Assembly: GCA_027032075.1 (NCBI GenBank)
Contig: JALVOC010000118.1
Location: forward strand, 1 to 64,000
Direction of reading: 5' to 3'
Source: Chromatiales bacterium
Lineage (GTDB): Bacteria > Pseudomonadota > Gammaproteobacteria > UBA6429 > Thiohalophilaceae
DNA: 64,000 nt
Under the pieces are notes generated by a model. It saw nothing but the letters and a program-made list of their open reading frames with translations, was not told the DNA's origin and did not search any database. Numbering within the stretch: the first letter of the stretch is position 1; every line of letters begins with the position of its first letter. Made by a program: the position numbers and the translations under genes. Shown here one piece after another: positions 31,671 through 41,127 of this stretch.

Positions 31671-32153
31671 CTAGTATGCCCGCATGGGCCGGGCAAAGAA
31701 AACTCCTGTTTGCGCCACGATAAACCCGATGAGCATTGCCAGTGCCTGCAGCTTCAGCCAGCCCATACCTGATGCAAGCAGGGCGGCGACCAACACAATC
31801 CGCAGCAAGGTTCCCTTGTACAATTCCGCCATCGCGAGCGTTGCGTTGCGGCTTGCCTCGTCGGTGGCAACGCACACCCGCCACGCGCCGACCAGGGTAC
31901 TGCCCAGACTTGCCGCACCACCGTACAGTAGCGCAATTACAAATTCACTCCCCCTTATGGGGAAGGCAATCAGCGCCGCTATACCCATAAGGAATACCTG
32001 GATTAACAGCAATCTATACAGTGTGCGCCGAAAGGCGTGTGCGTAAACATTTGGCCGGGTGTATTTCGTCACCGGGACGCCCTTTAAAAATGGCACCCAC
32101 ATATCGGGCCGCGAAGTATATCGGCTCCCCGAAAGAGGGTCAATGATGGACAT
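31671..32153 (-). CDS. atpI: ATP synthase subunit I (AtpI)
   Basis: 160-residue small membrane protein at the head of the atp operon, with four hydrophobic segments (about residues 48-66, 71-90, 113-130 and 135-153). AtpI proteins assist c-ring assembly and are not part of the finished enzyme. The start is uncertain: an internal Met at residue 18 would give a more usual length. Confidence 0.85.
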   Translation of the reverse strand: MSIIDPLSGSRYTSRPDMWVPFLKGVPVTKYTRPNVYAHAFRRTLYRLLLIQVFLMGIAALIAFPIRGSEFVIALLYGGAASLGSTLVGAWRVCVATDEASRNATLAMAELYKGTLLRIVLVAALLASGMGWLKLQALAMLIGFIVAQTGVFFARPMRAY

Positions 32154-32311
32154 ATAAAGAATATTTGGGGGTATTCCGTGGAGAAAACCTGCAAAGAAAA
32201 ACGGTGTTGTTTATGGCGCGTTTGATTCAGGCACCCTCTGACGACACGTTCCGCATATCAAGTCGCTTCGCGTTGTTGCCGCATCCCGATTTCGCACCCA
32301 AAGTGGGCGGA

Positions 32312-33199
32312 TCAATTAATGTGCTCCAGGATGCCGTCAAGCTCTTCCAGGGTGTTGTACTGGATAACCAGTTTACCCTTGCCCTTGGCGGAATGCTGGA
32401 TTTGCACCTTGGCCCCCAGTTTTTCCGACAACGCCTCCTGAAAACGGCGGATATCGGGATCCACCTCCTTGCTGGCAGTCTTTGCTTTGGCTGGCTGCTG
32501 CATGCGGCGCACCAGCTGCTCGGTTTCCCGCACCGAGAGGCCGCGGCGGCACACTTCTTCGGCTGCCTCCACCTGTACCGAACCCAGCAGCGCCAGCAGT
32601 GCGCGGGCATGGCCCATTTCCAGCTCCCCTTCCTCCAGCATCGTCTTGACCTTGGGTTCGAGGGTCAACAAACGCAGGAGATTGGAAACCGCCGCACGTG
32701 AGCGTCCCACCGCTTCGGCCGTCTCCTGATGGGTGAGGCCGAACTCCTGGATCAACCGCTGCAGCGCGCCCGCTTCCTCAATCGGATTGAGCTCCTCACG
32801 CTGGATGTTTTCAATCAGCCCCATCGCCATCGCGGCCTGATCCGGCACATCGCGGACCACCGCCGGGATCTCGTGCAACCCCGCCAGTTGCGAGGCGCGC
32901 CAGCGCCGCTCACCCGCAATCAGCTCATACTGACCGTTTTGCCCCGTAACGGGACGCACCAGAACCGGCTGCACCACACCCTGGGCACGAATCGAATCGG
33001 CCAGTTCCTGCAATGCCTCCTGGGCGATTTCGTGACGCGGTTGATAGCGGCCCTTGCGGATCACATCCACCGGCAGATTTCGAAGCTCACCCGCCACACT
33101 CTCCTCGCCACCATTCGTGGATGCCGCTGAAGCGGGACTCCCGCTGATGCCGAGCAGTTCATCGAGGCCCCGGCCCAGGCCGCGTTTCTTTGCCGCCAT
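32312..33199 (-). CDS. parB: Chromosome partitioning protein ParB
   Basis: 295-residue CTP-dependent clamp that loads at parS and spreads on origin DNA. The N-terminal motif RGLGRGLDELLG, the ParB/Srx nucleotide-binding segment (VRPVTGQNGQYELIAGERRWRA region), the helix-turn-helix around residues 145-175 and a C-terminal dimerisation domain are visible. Its start codon overlaps the parA stop. Two parS sites lie in recF, about 18-19 kb away. Confidence 0.96.
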   Translation of the reverse strand: MAAKKRGLGRGLDELLGISGSPASAASTNGGEESVAGELRNLPVDVIRKGRYQPRHEIAQEALQELADSIRAQGVVQPVLVRPVTGQNGQYELIAGERRWRASQLAGLHEIPAVVRDVPDQAAMAMGLIENIQREELNPIEEAGALQRLIQEFGLTHQETAEAVGRSRAAVSNLLRLLTLEPKVKTMLEEGELEMGHARALLALLGSVQVEAAEEVCRRGLSVRETEQLVRRMQQPAKAKTASKEVDPDIRRFQEALSEKLGAKVQIQHSAKGKGKLVIQYNTLEELDGILEHIN

Positions 33200-33993
33200 C
33201 AGAACGCAGCCCCCGCAAGGTTCATTCTGTCCTCATCCCGCCGCAGGATTTCGCCTGCCAGCGCCAGGTATGCCAGCGCCCCGCGCGATTTGCTGTCGTA
33301 ATTGATCACCGGTACGCCGTGACTGGGGGCTTCGGCCAGACGCACGTTACGGGGGATGACGGTGCGGTAGACCTGATCGGGGAAATGCACGATCAACTGG
33401 CCGGAGACATCGTTGGCCAGATTGTTCCGTGGATCGAACATGGTGCGCAATACCCCTTCGACCTTGAGTTCGGGATTCACGCTGCTGCGGATACGTTCAA
33501 CCGTGTTGAGGAGGGCGCTCAACCCTTCCAGCGCATAATATTCACACTGCATCGGGATCATCACCGACTGGGCCGCCACCAGCGCATTGACCGTCAGCAT
33601 GTTGAGCGAAGGAGGGCAGTCGATAAGAATGAAATCATACTCCCCTCTGACCGTTTTCAGGGCCTGGCGCAGGCGGGACTGGCGATCGTCCACGCCCATC
33701 AGGGCAACTTCGGCGGCGGTCAGTTCACCGTTTGCCGGCAAGATATCGTATTCCACCTCTTCACCCCGCAGGCGGACCGCAGCCAGATTCGCCTCCCCCA
33801 GAAGGAGATCACAGGTTGTCAGTTCGAGGCTGTTTTTATTGATGCCGCTGCCCATGGTGGCATTCCCCTGGGGATCCATATCCACCAGCAGAACCCGGCG
33901 TTTGGTTGCCGAGAGGGAAGCGGCCAGATTGATGCAGGTTGTGGTTTTACCGACACCGCCTTTCTGGTTGGCAATCGCTATGATTCTGCCCAT
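33199..33993 (-). CDS. parA: Chromosome partitioning ATPase ParA (Soj)
   Basis: 264-residue deviant-Walker ATPase that binds nucleoid DNA and moves ParB-parS complexes. The N-terminal IAIANQKGGVGKTTTCINLA carries the signature lysines; the Walker B-like segment FILIDCPPSLNML follows. Standard rsmG-parA-parB order. Confidence 0.97.
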   Translation of the reverse strand: MGRIIAIANQKGGVGKTTTCINLAASLSATKRRVLLVDMDPQGNATMGSGINKNSLELTTCDLLLGEANLAAVRLRGEEVEYDILPANGELTAAEVALMGVDDRQSRLRQALKTVRGEYDFILIDCPPSLNMLTVNALVAAQSVMIPMQCEYYALEGLSALLNTVERIRSSVNPELKVEGVLRTMFDPRNNLANDVSGQLIVHFPDQVYRTVIPRNVRLAEAPSHGVPVINYDSKSRGALAYLALAGEILRRDEDRMNLAGAAF

Positions 33994-34009
33994 GGCTGCT
34001 GGTCCTCGT

Positions 34010-34684
34010 TTATTCTCGTTTCGCGCCAGTACTGGCGCCGGAATCTTGATCTTCAGGGGTTTTTTTGATTATCAACACATGCCGCTCTGCTTCCAGCCCC
34101 GGAACGGTCAGCGGCTGAGCCGCCTCCAGCACGAAACCGTTGGGCAAAGCCTCCAGTTCCGCTGCCGGATAAGTCCCTTTCATCAACAGAAACCGGCCAT
34201 CTTCCGCCACCAGATGCCGGGTGCTGTCGAGAATAACCGCGATACTGGCAAATGCCCTTGCGGTAATGGTATTGAAGCGCTCGGGCGGCCGGAAGTCCTC
34301 TACCCGCGACTGTACCACATCTGCATTCTTTATCCCTAGTTCTGACACCGCCTGGGCAACAAAGCGGGTTTTTTTGCCATTGCTGTCAAGCAGGCAAAAG
34401 TGCCAGGCAGGGCAGGCCAGTGACAAGGGGATCCCCGGCAGGCCGGGGCCGGTCCCCACATCCAGTATACGTGGTCCTTGCAGATAAGGAAGAATCGAGA
34501 GGCTGTCGAGCAGGTGCTTCATCACCATCTGTTCAGGCTGGCGCACCGCGGTCAGATTGTAGGTCCGGTTCCACTTGGCCAGTAATCGCAGATACTCCAG
34601 CAGCTGTGACTGGGTGGCGGTGTCCAGCTCAAGGGACATCGCCGCGAGACCTTCTGCCAGCAGCCTGCCTGATTCACCGGCCAT
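34010..34684 (-). CDS. rsmG: 16S rRNA m7G527 methyltransferase RsmG (GidB)
   Basis: 224 residues from the ATG at 34684; a longer start at 34717 is possible. SAM-binding motif ILDVGTGPGLPGIPLS and the preceding LAKWNRTYNLTAVR segment identify the family. It precedes parA by 16 bp. It is usually directly downstream of mnmG, but here a DUF302 gene lies between them. Confidence 0.95.
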   Translation of the reverse strand: MAGESGRLLAEGLAAMSLELDTATQSQLLEYLRLLAKWNRTYNLTAVRQPEQMVMKHLLDSLSILPYLQGPRILDVGTGPGLPGIPLSLACPAWHFCLLDSNGKKTRFVAQAVSELGIKNADVVQSRVEDFRPPERFNTITARAFASIAVILDSTRHLVAEDGRFLLMKGTYPAAELEALPNGFVLEAAQPLTVPGLEAERHVLIIKKTPEDQDSGASTGAKRE

Positions 34685-34778
34685 CAGGCGCGCCGTTCCC
34701 TGGCGTGCAAAAAACAAACCTGCTTCACGTCCACACCTGCTTCGGACAAATACCGCCGAAAAACCGTACCCTGGTTTT

Positions 34779-35240
34779 TTATTGTGCGCCGCTCGCCAGG
34801 TTAGTCATTTTGTTCAGGGCATTGCTCATTTTTCTGACAATGTCGGCGCGATTCTTGATCCCGTGGCGATCGGCAATGTATTGGGGATCGTTGTAACCCA
34901 GCCAGACCTTGCCGTTTTCATCTTCCCAGGCCAGCGCTTTCATGGGCAAATCGATGCCCGCCGTCTGCTTGCTGGTGAAAAAATGGCTGCCCAGTTTGGG
35001 GTTACCGAATAACAGCAGCTCCGTCGGGCGCAACGGAATGCCTACACTCTTTGCCTTGGCGTCATGACTCCAGCGCGTCACGATGGTAATCCCTTTCTTT
35101 TTCAGCGCACCCGCCAGCCGATCGATGGTTTCCTTCACGCTGTACTGGCTGGGCTTGACGATTAACCCCGGCACCGCTTCCCCGGCATGGACGGGCAGGG
35201 CAAACAACACGACCGCAAAAATCATCAGAAAATGTTTCAT
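34779..35240 (-). CDS. DUF302 periplasmic protein
   Basis: 153 residues from the ATG at 35240, preceded by GAGGGATACT. Signal peptide: KHFLMIFAVVLFALPVHA. The mature part is one DUF302 domain (SVKETIDRLAGALKKKGI, LLLFGNPKLGSHFF, DLPMKALAWEDENGKVWLGY). Members of this family are small soluble proteins of unknown function, sometimes linked to thiol or metal stress. It interrupts the usual mnmG-rsmG pair. Confidence 0.88.
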   Translation of the reverse strand: MKHFLMIFAVVLFALPVHAGEAVPGLIVKPSQYSVKETIDRLAGALKKKGITIVTRWSHDAKAKSVGIPLRPTELLLFGNPKLGSHFFTSKQTAGIDLPMKALAWEDENGKVWLGYNDPQYIADRHGIKNRADIVRKMSNALNKMTNLASGAQ

Positions 35241-35289
35241 AGTATCCCTCACTTTATTGATTGTTATCGCTTCACTTGAGACAAAGACG

Positions 35290-37188
35290 TCAACCCGCAC
35301 GTTTTTGTTCCTTATGATATGAATGTTTTTTCAGGCTGACCAACAAGAGTGAAATCGCCGCCGGCGTCACCCCCGGAATGCGGGCGGCCTGCCCGAGTGT
35401 GGCCGGACGAACCTGCTGTAATTTTTCACACACCTCCGCCGACAGCCCCTTGACCGCCCGATAATCAAACTCACCGGGAAGAGGCGTCTCTTCATGGCGC
35501 CGGGCACGCGCGATCTCTTCCTTTTGCCGATCAATATACCCTGAATACTTCGCCTGGATCGCCACCTGTTCGGCCACCACGCTGTCCTCAACCGGCCGGC
35601 CTGCGCCGGGCAGCCCCAAAAGTGAGTGATAACTTACATCCGGTCGGCGCAACAGATCCAGCAAATTGGCCTCCCGGCTTAACGCCTGACCCAGCACCCG
35701 CTCGCTTTCCTCCTTCGGGAGGTTTTGCGGGCGTAGCCAGGTTGATCGTAATCGCTGCATTTCTGCTTCGATCGCGCTGCGTTTTGCTTCAAAAATACGC
35801 CATCTTTCATCATCTACGAGACCAAGCCTGCGGCCTGTCTCGCATAGCCGCAGATCTGCATTGTCCTCACGCAACATCAGGCGGTATTCCGCACGGCTGG
35901 TGAACATACGGTAGGGTTCCCGCGTACCGCAGGTGATCAGATCATCAATCAAGACCCCGATATACGCCTCGTCACGGCGCGGTGTCCAGGTTTCAAGATC
36001 CCGGCTGCGTCGCGACGCGTTCAACCCTGCGATCAGGCCCTGTGCCGCAGCCTCCTCGTAACCGGTGGTGCCGTTGATCTGGCCGGCAAAGAACAATCCT
36101 TCCAGGTGGCGGGTTTCCAGTGACGGTTTCAGATCACGCGGATCGAAAAAGTCATATTCGATGGCATATCCGGGGCGGGTGATATGGGCCTTTTCAAACC
36201 CCTTGATGCTGCGCACGAATTCGAGCTGGACATCGAAGGGCAGGCTGGTGGAAATGCCGTTGGGATAAACTTCGCTCGTGGTCAGCCCTTCGGGCTCGAC
36301 AAAAATCTGGTGCGAGCGGCGCTCGGCAAAACGCACCACCTTGTCCTCGATCGAGGGACAATAACGCGGCCCCACGCCTTCGATGATCCCGCTGTACATG
36401 GGAGAGCGATCCAGTCCGCCACGGATGATTTCATGGGTTTTTTCACTGGTATGGGTGATATGGCAGACCACCTGGCGCGGATGTTCCTCAGGTGAACCGA
36501 GATAGGAAAACACCGGCACGGGATCATCCCCCGGCTGGGGTTCAAGCTGGCTGTAATCGATGCTGTTTCCATCGATACGGGGCGGAGTGCCGGTTTTCAG
36601 CCGATCCACCCGGAACGGCAGCTCACGCAAGCGGCGGGAGAGGGCGTTGGCGGGCGGATCCCCTGCCCGTCCTCCTTCAAAATTGGACTGGCCGATGTGG
36701 ATCCGGCCACCGAGAAAGGTTCCAACGGTCAAAACCACCGCCCGGGCGTGGAATCTGAGCCCCATCTGGGTCACGACCCCGACGACCCGATCACCCTCGA
36801 CAACCAGATCCTCCACTGCCTGCTGAAACAGGGTCAGGTTCGCGCTGTTTTCGAGCGCGGAGCGCACGGCCTGTTTGTATAACATCCGATCCGCCTGGGC
36901 ACGGGTGGCGCGCACGGCCGGTCCCTTGCTGGCATTGAGGATACGAAACTGGATACCACTGCGGTCGATGGCACGCGCCATCAGGCCACCGAGTGCATCC
37001 ACCTCTTTCACCAGGTGCCCCTTGCCAATCCCGCCGATGGCCGGGTTGCAGCTCATCTGTCCCAGGGTTTCGATGTTGTGCGTCAGCAACAGTGTGCGCA
37101 CACCCGTGCGCGCAGCCGCCAACGCCGCCTCGGTACCGGCGTGGCCGCCACCGACAACAATCACATCGAATGTCTCCTGGTAATTCAT
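35290..37188 (-). CDS. mnmG: tRNA uridine-5-carboxymethylaminomethyl modification enzyme MnmG (GidA)
   Basis: 632-residue FAD-dependent subunit that, with MnmE, installs cmnm5 or nm5 at the wobble uridine of several tRNAs. The FAD-binding motif [17 protein letters not shown] is at residue 9 onward; the [17 protein letters not shown] and [16 protein letters not shown] signatures are present. Partner gene mnmE is 7 kb away on the other side of an accessory block. Confidence 0.97.
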   Translation of the reverse strand: MNYQETFDVIVVGGGHAGTEAALAAARTGVRTLLLTHNIETLGQMSCNPAIGGIGKGHLVKEVDALGGLMARAIDRSGIQFRILNASKGPAVRATRAQADRMLYKQAVRSALENSANLTLFQQAVEDLVVEGDRVVGVVTQMGLRFHARAVVLTVGTFLGGRIHIGQSNFEGGRAGDPPANALSRRLRELPFRVDRLKTGTPPRIDGNSIDYSQLEPQPGDDPVPVFSYLGSPEEHPRQVVCHITHTSEKTHEIIRGGLDRSPMYSGIIEGVGPRYCPSIEDKVVRFAERRSHQIFVEPEGLTTSEVYPNGISTSLPFDVQLEFVRSIKGFEKAHITRPGYAIEYDFFDPRDLKPSLETRHLEGLFFAGQINGTTGYEEAAAQGLIAGLNASRRSRDLETWTPRRDEAYIGVLIDDLITCGTREPYRMFTSRAEYRLMLREDNADLRLCETGRRLGLVDDERWRIFEAKRSAIEAEMQRLRSTWLRPQNLPKEESERVLGQALSREANLLDLLRRPDVSYHSLLGLPGAGRPVEDSVVAEQVAIQAKYSGYIDRQKEEIARARRHEETPLPGEFDYRAVKGLSAEVCEKLQQVRPATLGQAARIPGVTPAAISLLLVSLKKHSYHKEQKRAG

Positions 37189-37290
37189 ATATTTAATGCT
37201 TTATTCAAACGAACCGCGTATTCTAAAGGCTGTACAGAAAATAGCCAACACGAAAAAATCCGACTTTCACCAGAATTATGGGGAGCTAAC

Positions 37291-37863
37291 ATGTCCAGAC
37301 AATGGTTTTTATTGCTCGTTACCCTGTTTATTCTCCCCGCCGCCAGCCACGCAAGGGAGGTTGCCGGGGTGAACATGCCGGAGCATGTGTTTCTGCATGG
37401 AGACAAGACCCAGCTGCATCTCAACGGCGCCGGCATACGCACCAAATTTATTTTCAAAATCTACGTGGGCGGGCTGTATCTTCCCGGCCGCGCCTCCTCG
37501 ACCTCGGAGGTGCTCTCCATACCCGGCCCCAAACGGGTGCGCATGCATTTTCTCTACGATGAGGTATCGAAGGAAAAACTGATCAAGGGCTGGCAGGAGG
37601 GTTTTGAAAACAATCTTGATGCTGACGCCTACCGGAAACTTGCTGCCCGCTTGCAGCAATTCAACGCGCTTTTTAACGATGTCCACAAGGGCGATGAAAT
37701 CGATCTCGATTTTCTGCCGGGGCAGGGAACCCAGGTATGGCTCAACAACAAATTACAGGGCAGGATTGAGGGCGAGGACTTTTACAAGGCGTTGTTAACG
37801 GTCTGGCTGGGAAAAGAGCCGGCGGATGACGATCTCAAACAGGCGATGCTGGGCCTGGAATAG
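37291..37863 (+). CDS. Chalcone-isomerase-like periplasmic protein
   Basis: 190 residues with a signal peptide (LLLVTLFILPAASHA) followed by the bacterial chalcone-isomerase-like domain: GAGIRTKFIFKIYVGGLYL and ALLTVWLGKEPADDDLKQAM are the conserved ends. The family shares the chalcone isomerase fold, but enzyme activity is not established and a lipid-binding role is plausible. A GGGGAG ribosome binding site precedes the ATG. It is divergent from mnmG. Confidence 0.87.
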   Translation: MSRQWFLLLVTLFILPAASHAREVAGVNMPEHVFLHGDKTQLHLNGAGIRTKFIFKIYVGGLYLPGRASSTSEVLSIPGPKRVRMHFLYDEVSKEKLIKGWQEGFENNLDADAYRKLAARLQQFNALFNDVHKGDEIDLDFLPGQGTQVWLNNKLQGRIEGEDFYKALLTVWLGKEPADDDLKQAMLGLE

Positions 37864-38027
37864 CCGCACGCGCGGATTCTTTATCAAATAAATGCCGGTT
37901 GGTTCCTTCTTCTGCTTCGACCTCCGCCTGGAGCATCGAGTGTGTATCCAGAATCCGGTGACAACTTTATGAGTTGGCATCCTGAGTACGTATGCGTATG
38001 CAGTTCTGGCATCTGTGGCTTGCGGTT

Positions 38028-38108
38028 ATAAGTGTTCCGAATACCAGTACACTTGGGAAACCAGAATCTGCCAATAATGTTAAATGATCTGGTATTCGGA
38101 ACACTTAT
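38028..38108. repeat. Palindromic intergenic repeat, copy 4
   Basis: An 81-bp element whose 19-bp arms (38028-38046 and 38090-38108) are perfectly complementary. Its interior is the reverse complement of that of copy 3 (GATCATTTAACATTATTGGC.GATTCTGGTTT on the minus strand), so it is inverted relative to copy 3. The right arm ends exactly at the base before the stop codon of the next minus-strand gene. Confidence 0.88.
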
Positions 38109-38303
38109 TTAAAATGACATTTCCAGCGCCAACTGCTCTTCGATGTACATTTTCAAGGCAACCCGGGCCTCTTCCCTGCTGGCATAGGGGCCCTTGTCCG
38201 GCCCGCGGCGCACGGCAAAAAACCATTCACCGTTTATACAGTAGAAACGGTCGTTGCGATAGGGCACGCCTCCGTTTTCAAAAACTCTGTTCGGTCTATA
38301 CAT
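38109..38303 (-). CDS. DUF6316-like small protein A
   Basis: 64-residue protein with the pattern RNDRFYCINGEWFF, RRGPDKGPY and REEARVALKMYI. It resembles the small uncharacterised DUF6316 family of proteobacteria; the family name is from memory. No signal peptide or membrane segment. A paralogue with the same core is encoded about 280 bp upstream on the same strand. The stop codon adjoins a palindromic repeat directly. Coding status is supported by the conservation between the two paralogues. Confidence 0.78.
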   Translation of the reverse strand: MYRPNRVFENGGVPYRNDRFYCINGEWFFAVRRGPDKGPYASREEARVALKMYIEEQLALEMSF

Positions 38304-38535
38304 TGTCTTGCTTGGATTGTTCTTTTATTTCTCGGCAATTCTGGATAATTACAGCCTGGCTGTCTGTCGGACAGGACTGAATCCGGCGTCAGGATAATCC
38401 TACAACTTTGGGAAAAGTGGTTTGGTGAACATCACAGCGAAAGAAAACATAACGATCACGGCATGTATTAAAAACGCTGAATTTTAGAATATTCTTGCTT
38501 TATGCAAAAAAATGGGGCCGGTTTGTTGTGCAAGA

Positions 38536-38588
38536 GAACAGGTGCCTGAAATCAAATTTCGTGTAACTGATATTCAGAACACCTGTTC
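38536..38588. repeat. Palindromic intergenic repeat, copy 5 (shortened)
   Basis: A 53-bp element with outer stem GAACAG/CTGTTC and arms 38536-38554 and 38568-38588 that pair with a two-base gap. The right arm TGATATTCAGAACACC resembles the arm core of the other copies, but most of the interior is deleted, leaving TTTCGTG. The arm runs two bases into the stop codon of the following minus-strand gene. Confidence 0.65.
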
Positions 38589-38844
38589 AGATTATTCTCG
38601 GGGATATCGAACGATAGGATGCCAACAGTTCCTGCTCGGCTTGACGCTCACGTTGCTTGCAACGCTGATCCGCGATAAAACTTTTCAGGGCCAGCTGGGC
38701 CTCTTCCTTGCTGCTGTACGGACCCTGATCCGGTCCCCGGCGAATCGAAAAAAACCATTCGTTGTTGACACAATAGAACCGATCGTTGCGGAACGACATC
38801 GCCACGAAGTCTTTCCCCCTGTTTGTATGGTAATTATTCATCAT
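38587..38844 (-). CDS. DUF6316-like small protein B
   Basis: 85-residue paralogue of the protein encoded at 38109-38303: RNDRFYCVNNEWFF, RRGPDQGPY and KEEAQLALKSFI align without gaps. It has a longer N-terminus and a charged C-terminal extension (RCKQRERQAEQELLASYRS). No known function. Both copies are on the minus strand, each closed by a palindromic repeat at its stop codon. Confidence 0.8.
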   Translation of the reverse strand: MMNNYHTNRGKDFVAMSFRNDRFYCVNNEWFFSIRRGPDQGPYSSKEEAQLALKSFIADQRCKQRERQAEQELLASYRSISPRII

Positions 38845-39038
38845 CAGGCACTTGGTCAGATTGGTGTGTTATGTGTAGTTTAATATTAGACCCTGCATGC
38901 AAAAATATCTGTCAGTCATAACCGAATTTTTTGTAGGGACCCACCTACATCTGCCGCATACACTTACAGGAAATATGTGTTAAAAACTGACCGAAAACAA
39001 ACCACGCGCACCCTCATCATGGTTGATGATAAGGATTA

Positions 39039-40133
39039 TCATTTTCCCTGGTAGCCAGCCAGCGGTGCCGCCACCCTTCCCCGGGCAAGTTTATCCAGGC
39101 GCCGGTGGCGTGCTTCTTTTGATAGCGCAAGCATCCCCTCAACCTCTCGATAGAAGCCCTGCAAATCCCCGGCATGTTGTGCCAGCATCGCCTGAAAACC
39201 CGGCACCGCATCGTGGTAAGTGGCAACCAGCAACAGGTGGGCGTTGTTCAGATCCTGCGCCATCCAGCCGTCAAACCGCGTATCGTTACCCCATCGGGCT
39301 TTCAGTTGTTGATACTCCTGTTGCAGGCGTGCAAACCGCTGACGCTTGCGTTGCCGCATTTCCGCTACACCCAGGTCTGCCGTGTAGATTTTTTCCAGAT
39401 CCTGACGTGCCTGCCGCAACAGGTGGTTGAATGCCTGCCGGTATTTTAACTTTTGCAGATAGCGCTCATAGTCTGCTGCCTTGCCCTGCTTTATCAGCCA
39501 GCGGCGGACACCTTCCTGCGCAACTGCCGTGGCAAAAGCTTCATTGAATGCCGTATCCCCGGCAACATAGATTTTCTGATGGGCCAGTTCATGAAACAAC
39601 AGGTTCAGGCGCATGCTGAGATCGCGATAGAGCATGGTGTTTAACAGCGGATCGTCGAACCAGCCGAGTGTCGAATAGGCTTTCACCCCTGCCACATAGA
39701 CATCCTTTCCCTGCTTGTGCAAGGCAGCGGCAAATTCCTCTGCCGTCGTCCTGCTGTAAAATCCCCGGTAACTCAGGCAGCCGACAATCAAAAAGCACCA
39801 TTGCTGCGGTTGCAGGGAAAATTCATCCGTCGCCACCACGTTCCACACCACATAGCGGCGGCCGATATCGGCATATTCACGGTAACTGCCGTTGTCGGGT
39901 AAATACAATTCCGCTACGGCAAATTGCCGCGCCTGCTGCAACTCGCGTAACGCCTGTTTCACTGCCGGCCTGATATCCTGCCGCTGCAGGATCTCGGAAA
40001 TCGGCTCGGCCTTGTTGAGAATTTCCGCATGGCCGTTGAGGATATCGAGATAATAGTTAAACGAGCCGCAACCGGTGAGGAAAAATGCCGATAACAGGAC
40101 AAAAGGGATAAATTGTGAGATGGATGGCCGCAT
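39039..40133 (-). CDS. Lipoprotein zinc aminopeptidase (DUF2265/PF10023-like)
   Basis: 364 residues from the ATG at 40133; a start 61 codons upstream would run into the divergent moxR gene. The lipoprotein signal has lipobox FLTGCGS with Cys near residue 21. The metal-binding motif HELAHQ, followed by NEAFATAVAQEG as in gluzincin peptidases, supports a putative zinc aminopeptidase. FSLQPQQWCFLIVGCLSYRGFY and GWFDDPLLNTML are typical of this family. It is likely anchored to the outer or inner membrane facing the periplasm. Confidence 0.86.
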   Translation of the reverse strand: MRPSISQFIPFVLLSAFFLTGCGSFNYYLDILNGHAEILNKAEPISEILQRQDIRPAVKQALRELQQARQFAVAELYLPDNGSYREYADIGRRYVVWNVVATDEFSLQPQQWCFLIVGCLSYRGFYSRTTAEEFAAALHKQGKDVYVAGVKAYSTLGWFDDPLLNTMLYRDLSMRLNLLFHELAHQKIYVAGDTAFNEAFATAVAQEGVRRWLIKQGKAADYERYLQKLKYRQAFNHLLRQARQDLEKIYTADLGVAEMRQRKRQRFARLQQEYQQLKARWGNDTRFDGWMAQDLNNAHLLLVATYHDAVPGFQAMLAQHAGDLQGFYREVEGMLALSKEARHRRLDKLARGRVAAPLAGYQGK

Positions 40134-40187
40134 ACGTGTAGTTACAACTGTCCTATTATTAGTACACCCTATACTATAGATATCATC

Positions 40188-41123
40188 ATGGATAGCGAAG
40201 TTATCACCGAAGCCAGGCCGCTGCTGGACCGGCTTACCGATCAGGTTGGCGAAGTCATTCTCGGTAAAGAACAGCCGATACGACTGGCACTTGCCTGTCT
40301 GCTGGCGCGGGGCCATTTACTCATCGAGGATCTGCCCGGTGTGGGCAAGACCACCCTGGCCCATGCCCTGGCAGGCAGCCTTGGATTGCAGTTCAACCGC
40401 ATCCAGTTTACCAGCGACCTCCTGCCTGCCGATATCCTTGGCGTATCCATTTTTGATCAGGCAAGCGGCCTTTTCGTCTTTCATCCCGGGCCCGTTTTTG
40501 CCCAACTGGTGCTGGCCGACGAGATCAACCGCGCAACACCGAAAACCCAAAGCGCCCTGCTGGAAGCGATGGAAGAACGTCAGGTCACGGTGGAGGGGGA
40601 GACCCGTCCTTTGCCTGAACCCTTTTTTGTTATCGCCACACAAAACCCCGCCTACCAGATCGGGACCTTTCCCTTGCCCGAATCGCAACTCGATCGCTTT
40701 CTGATGCGCGTCCAGCTTGGTTACCCTGACAGTGAGGCCGAACGCACCCTGCTCAACGGGATTGATCGCCGCCGCATGCTGCCGCAGCTCACCCCGGTGA
40801 TCAGCCCCACCCATCTGGCCCGCCTGCAGGACTCGGTCGACAAGGTGCACGCCGCACCAGCCATACTCGATTATCTGCAGGCGATACTGGATTTCAGCCG
40901 CCAGTCACCGGATATCGCTCACGGCCTTTCGCCCCGTGCCGGTCTGGCGCTGCTGCATGCCGCCCGCGCCTGGGCGCTGATGGCGGGACGGGATCATGTC
41001 CTGCCCGACGATGTCCAGACGGTGTTACCGGCAGTGGTGAGTCACCGCTTACGGGCCGTCGATGAAGGGAAAACCCAGGGCGAGGTGCTGGCGCGACAAT
41101 TACTCCAGGTTCCTGTCCCCTGA
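40188..41123 (+). CDS. MoxR-family AAA+ ATPase
   Basis: 311-residue chaperone-like ATPase. Walker A is LPGVGKTTLAHALA at about residue 50, Walker B VLADEINRATPKTQSALLEAMEE, and sensor 1 VIATQNPAYQIGTFPLPESQLDRF, all typical of MoxR. First gene of a three-gene operon with a DUF58 protein and a transglutaminase-like membrane protein, the standard partners. A TATACT box lies about 15 bp before the ATG. Confidence 0.94.
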   Translation: MDSEVITEARPLLDRLTDQVGEVILGKEQPIRLALACLLARGHLLIEDLPGVGKTTLAHALAGSLGLQFNRIQFTSDLLPADILGVSIFDQASGLFVFHPGPVFAQLVLADEINRATPKTQSALLEAMEERQVTVEGETRPLPEPFFVIATQNPAYQIGTFPLPESQLDRFLMRVQLGYPDSEAERTLLNGIDRRRMLPQLTPVISPTHLARLQDSVDKVHAAPAILDYLQAILDFSRQSPDIAHGLSPRAGLALLHAARAWALMAGRDHVLPDDVQTVLPAVVSHRLRAVDEGKTQGEVLARQLLQVPVP

Positions 41124-41127
41124 GAAG

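Noticed and set aside
40134-40316. N-terminal extension of the aminopeptidase gene
   Set aside because: It would overlap the divergent moxR coding region and would bury the lipoprotein signal peptide inside the protein.
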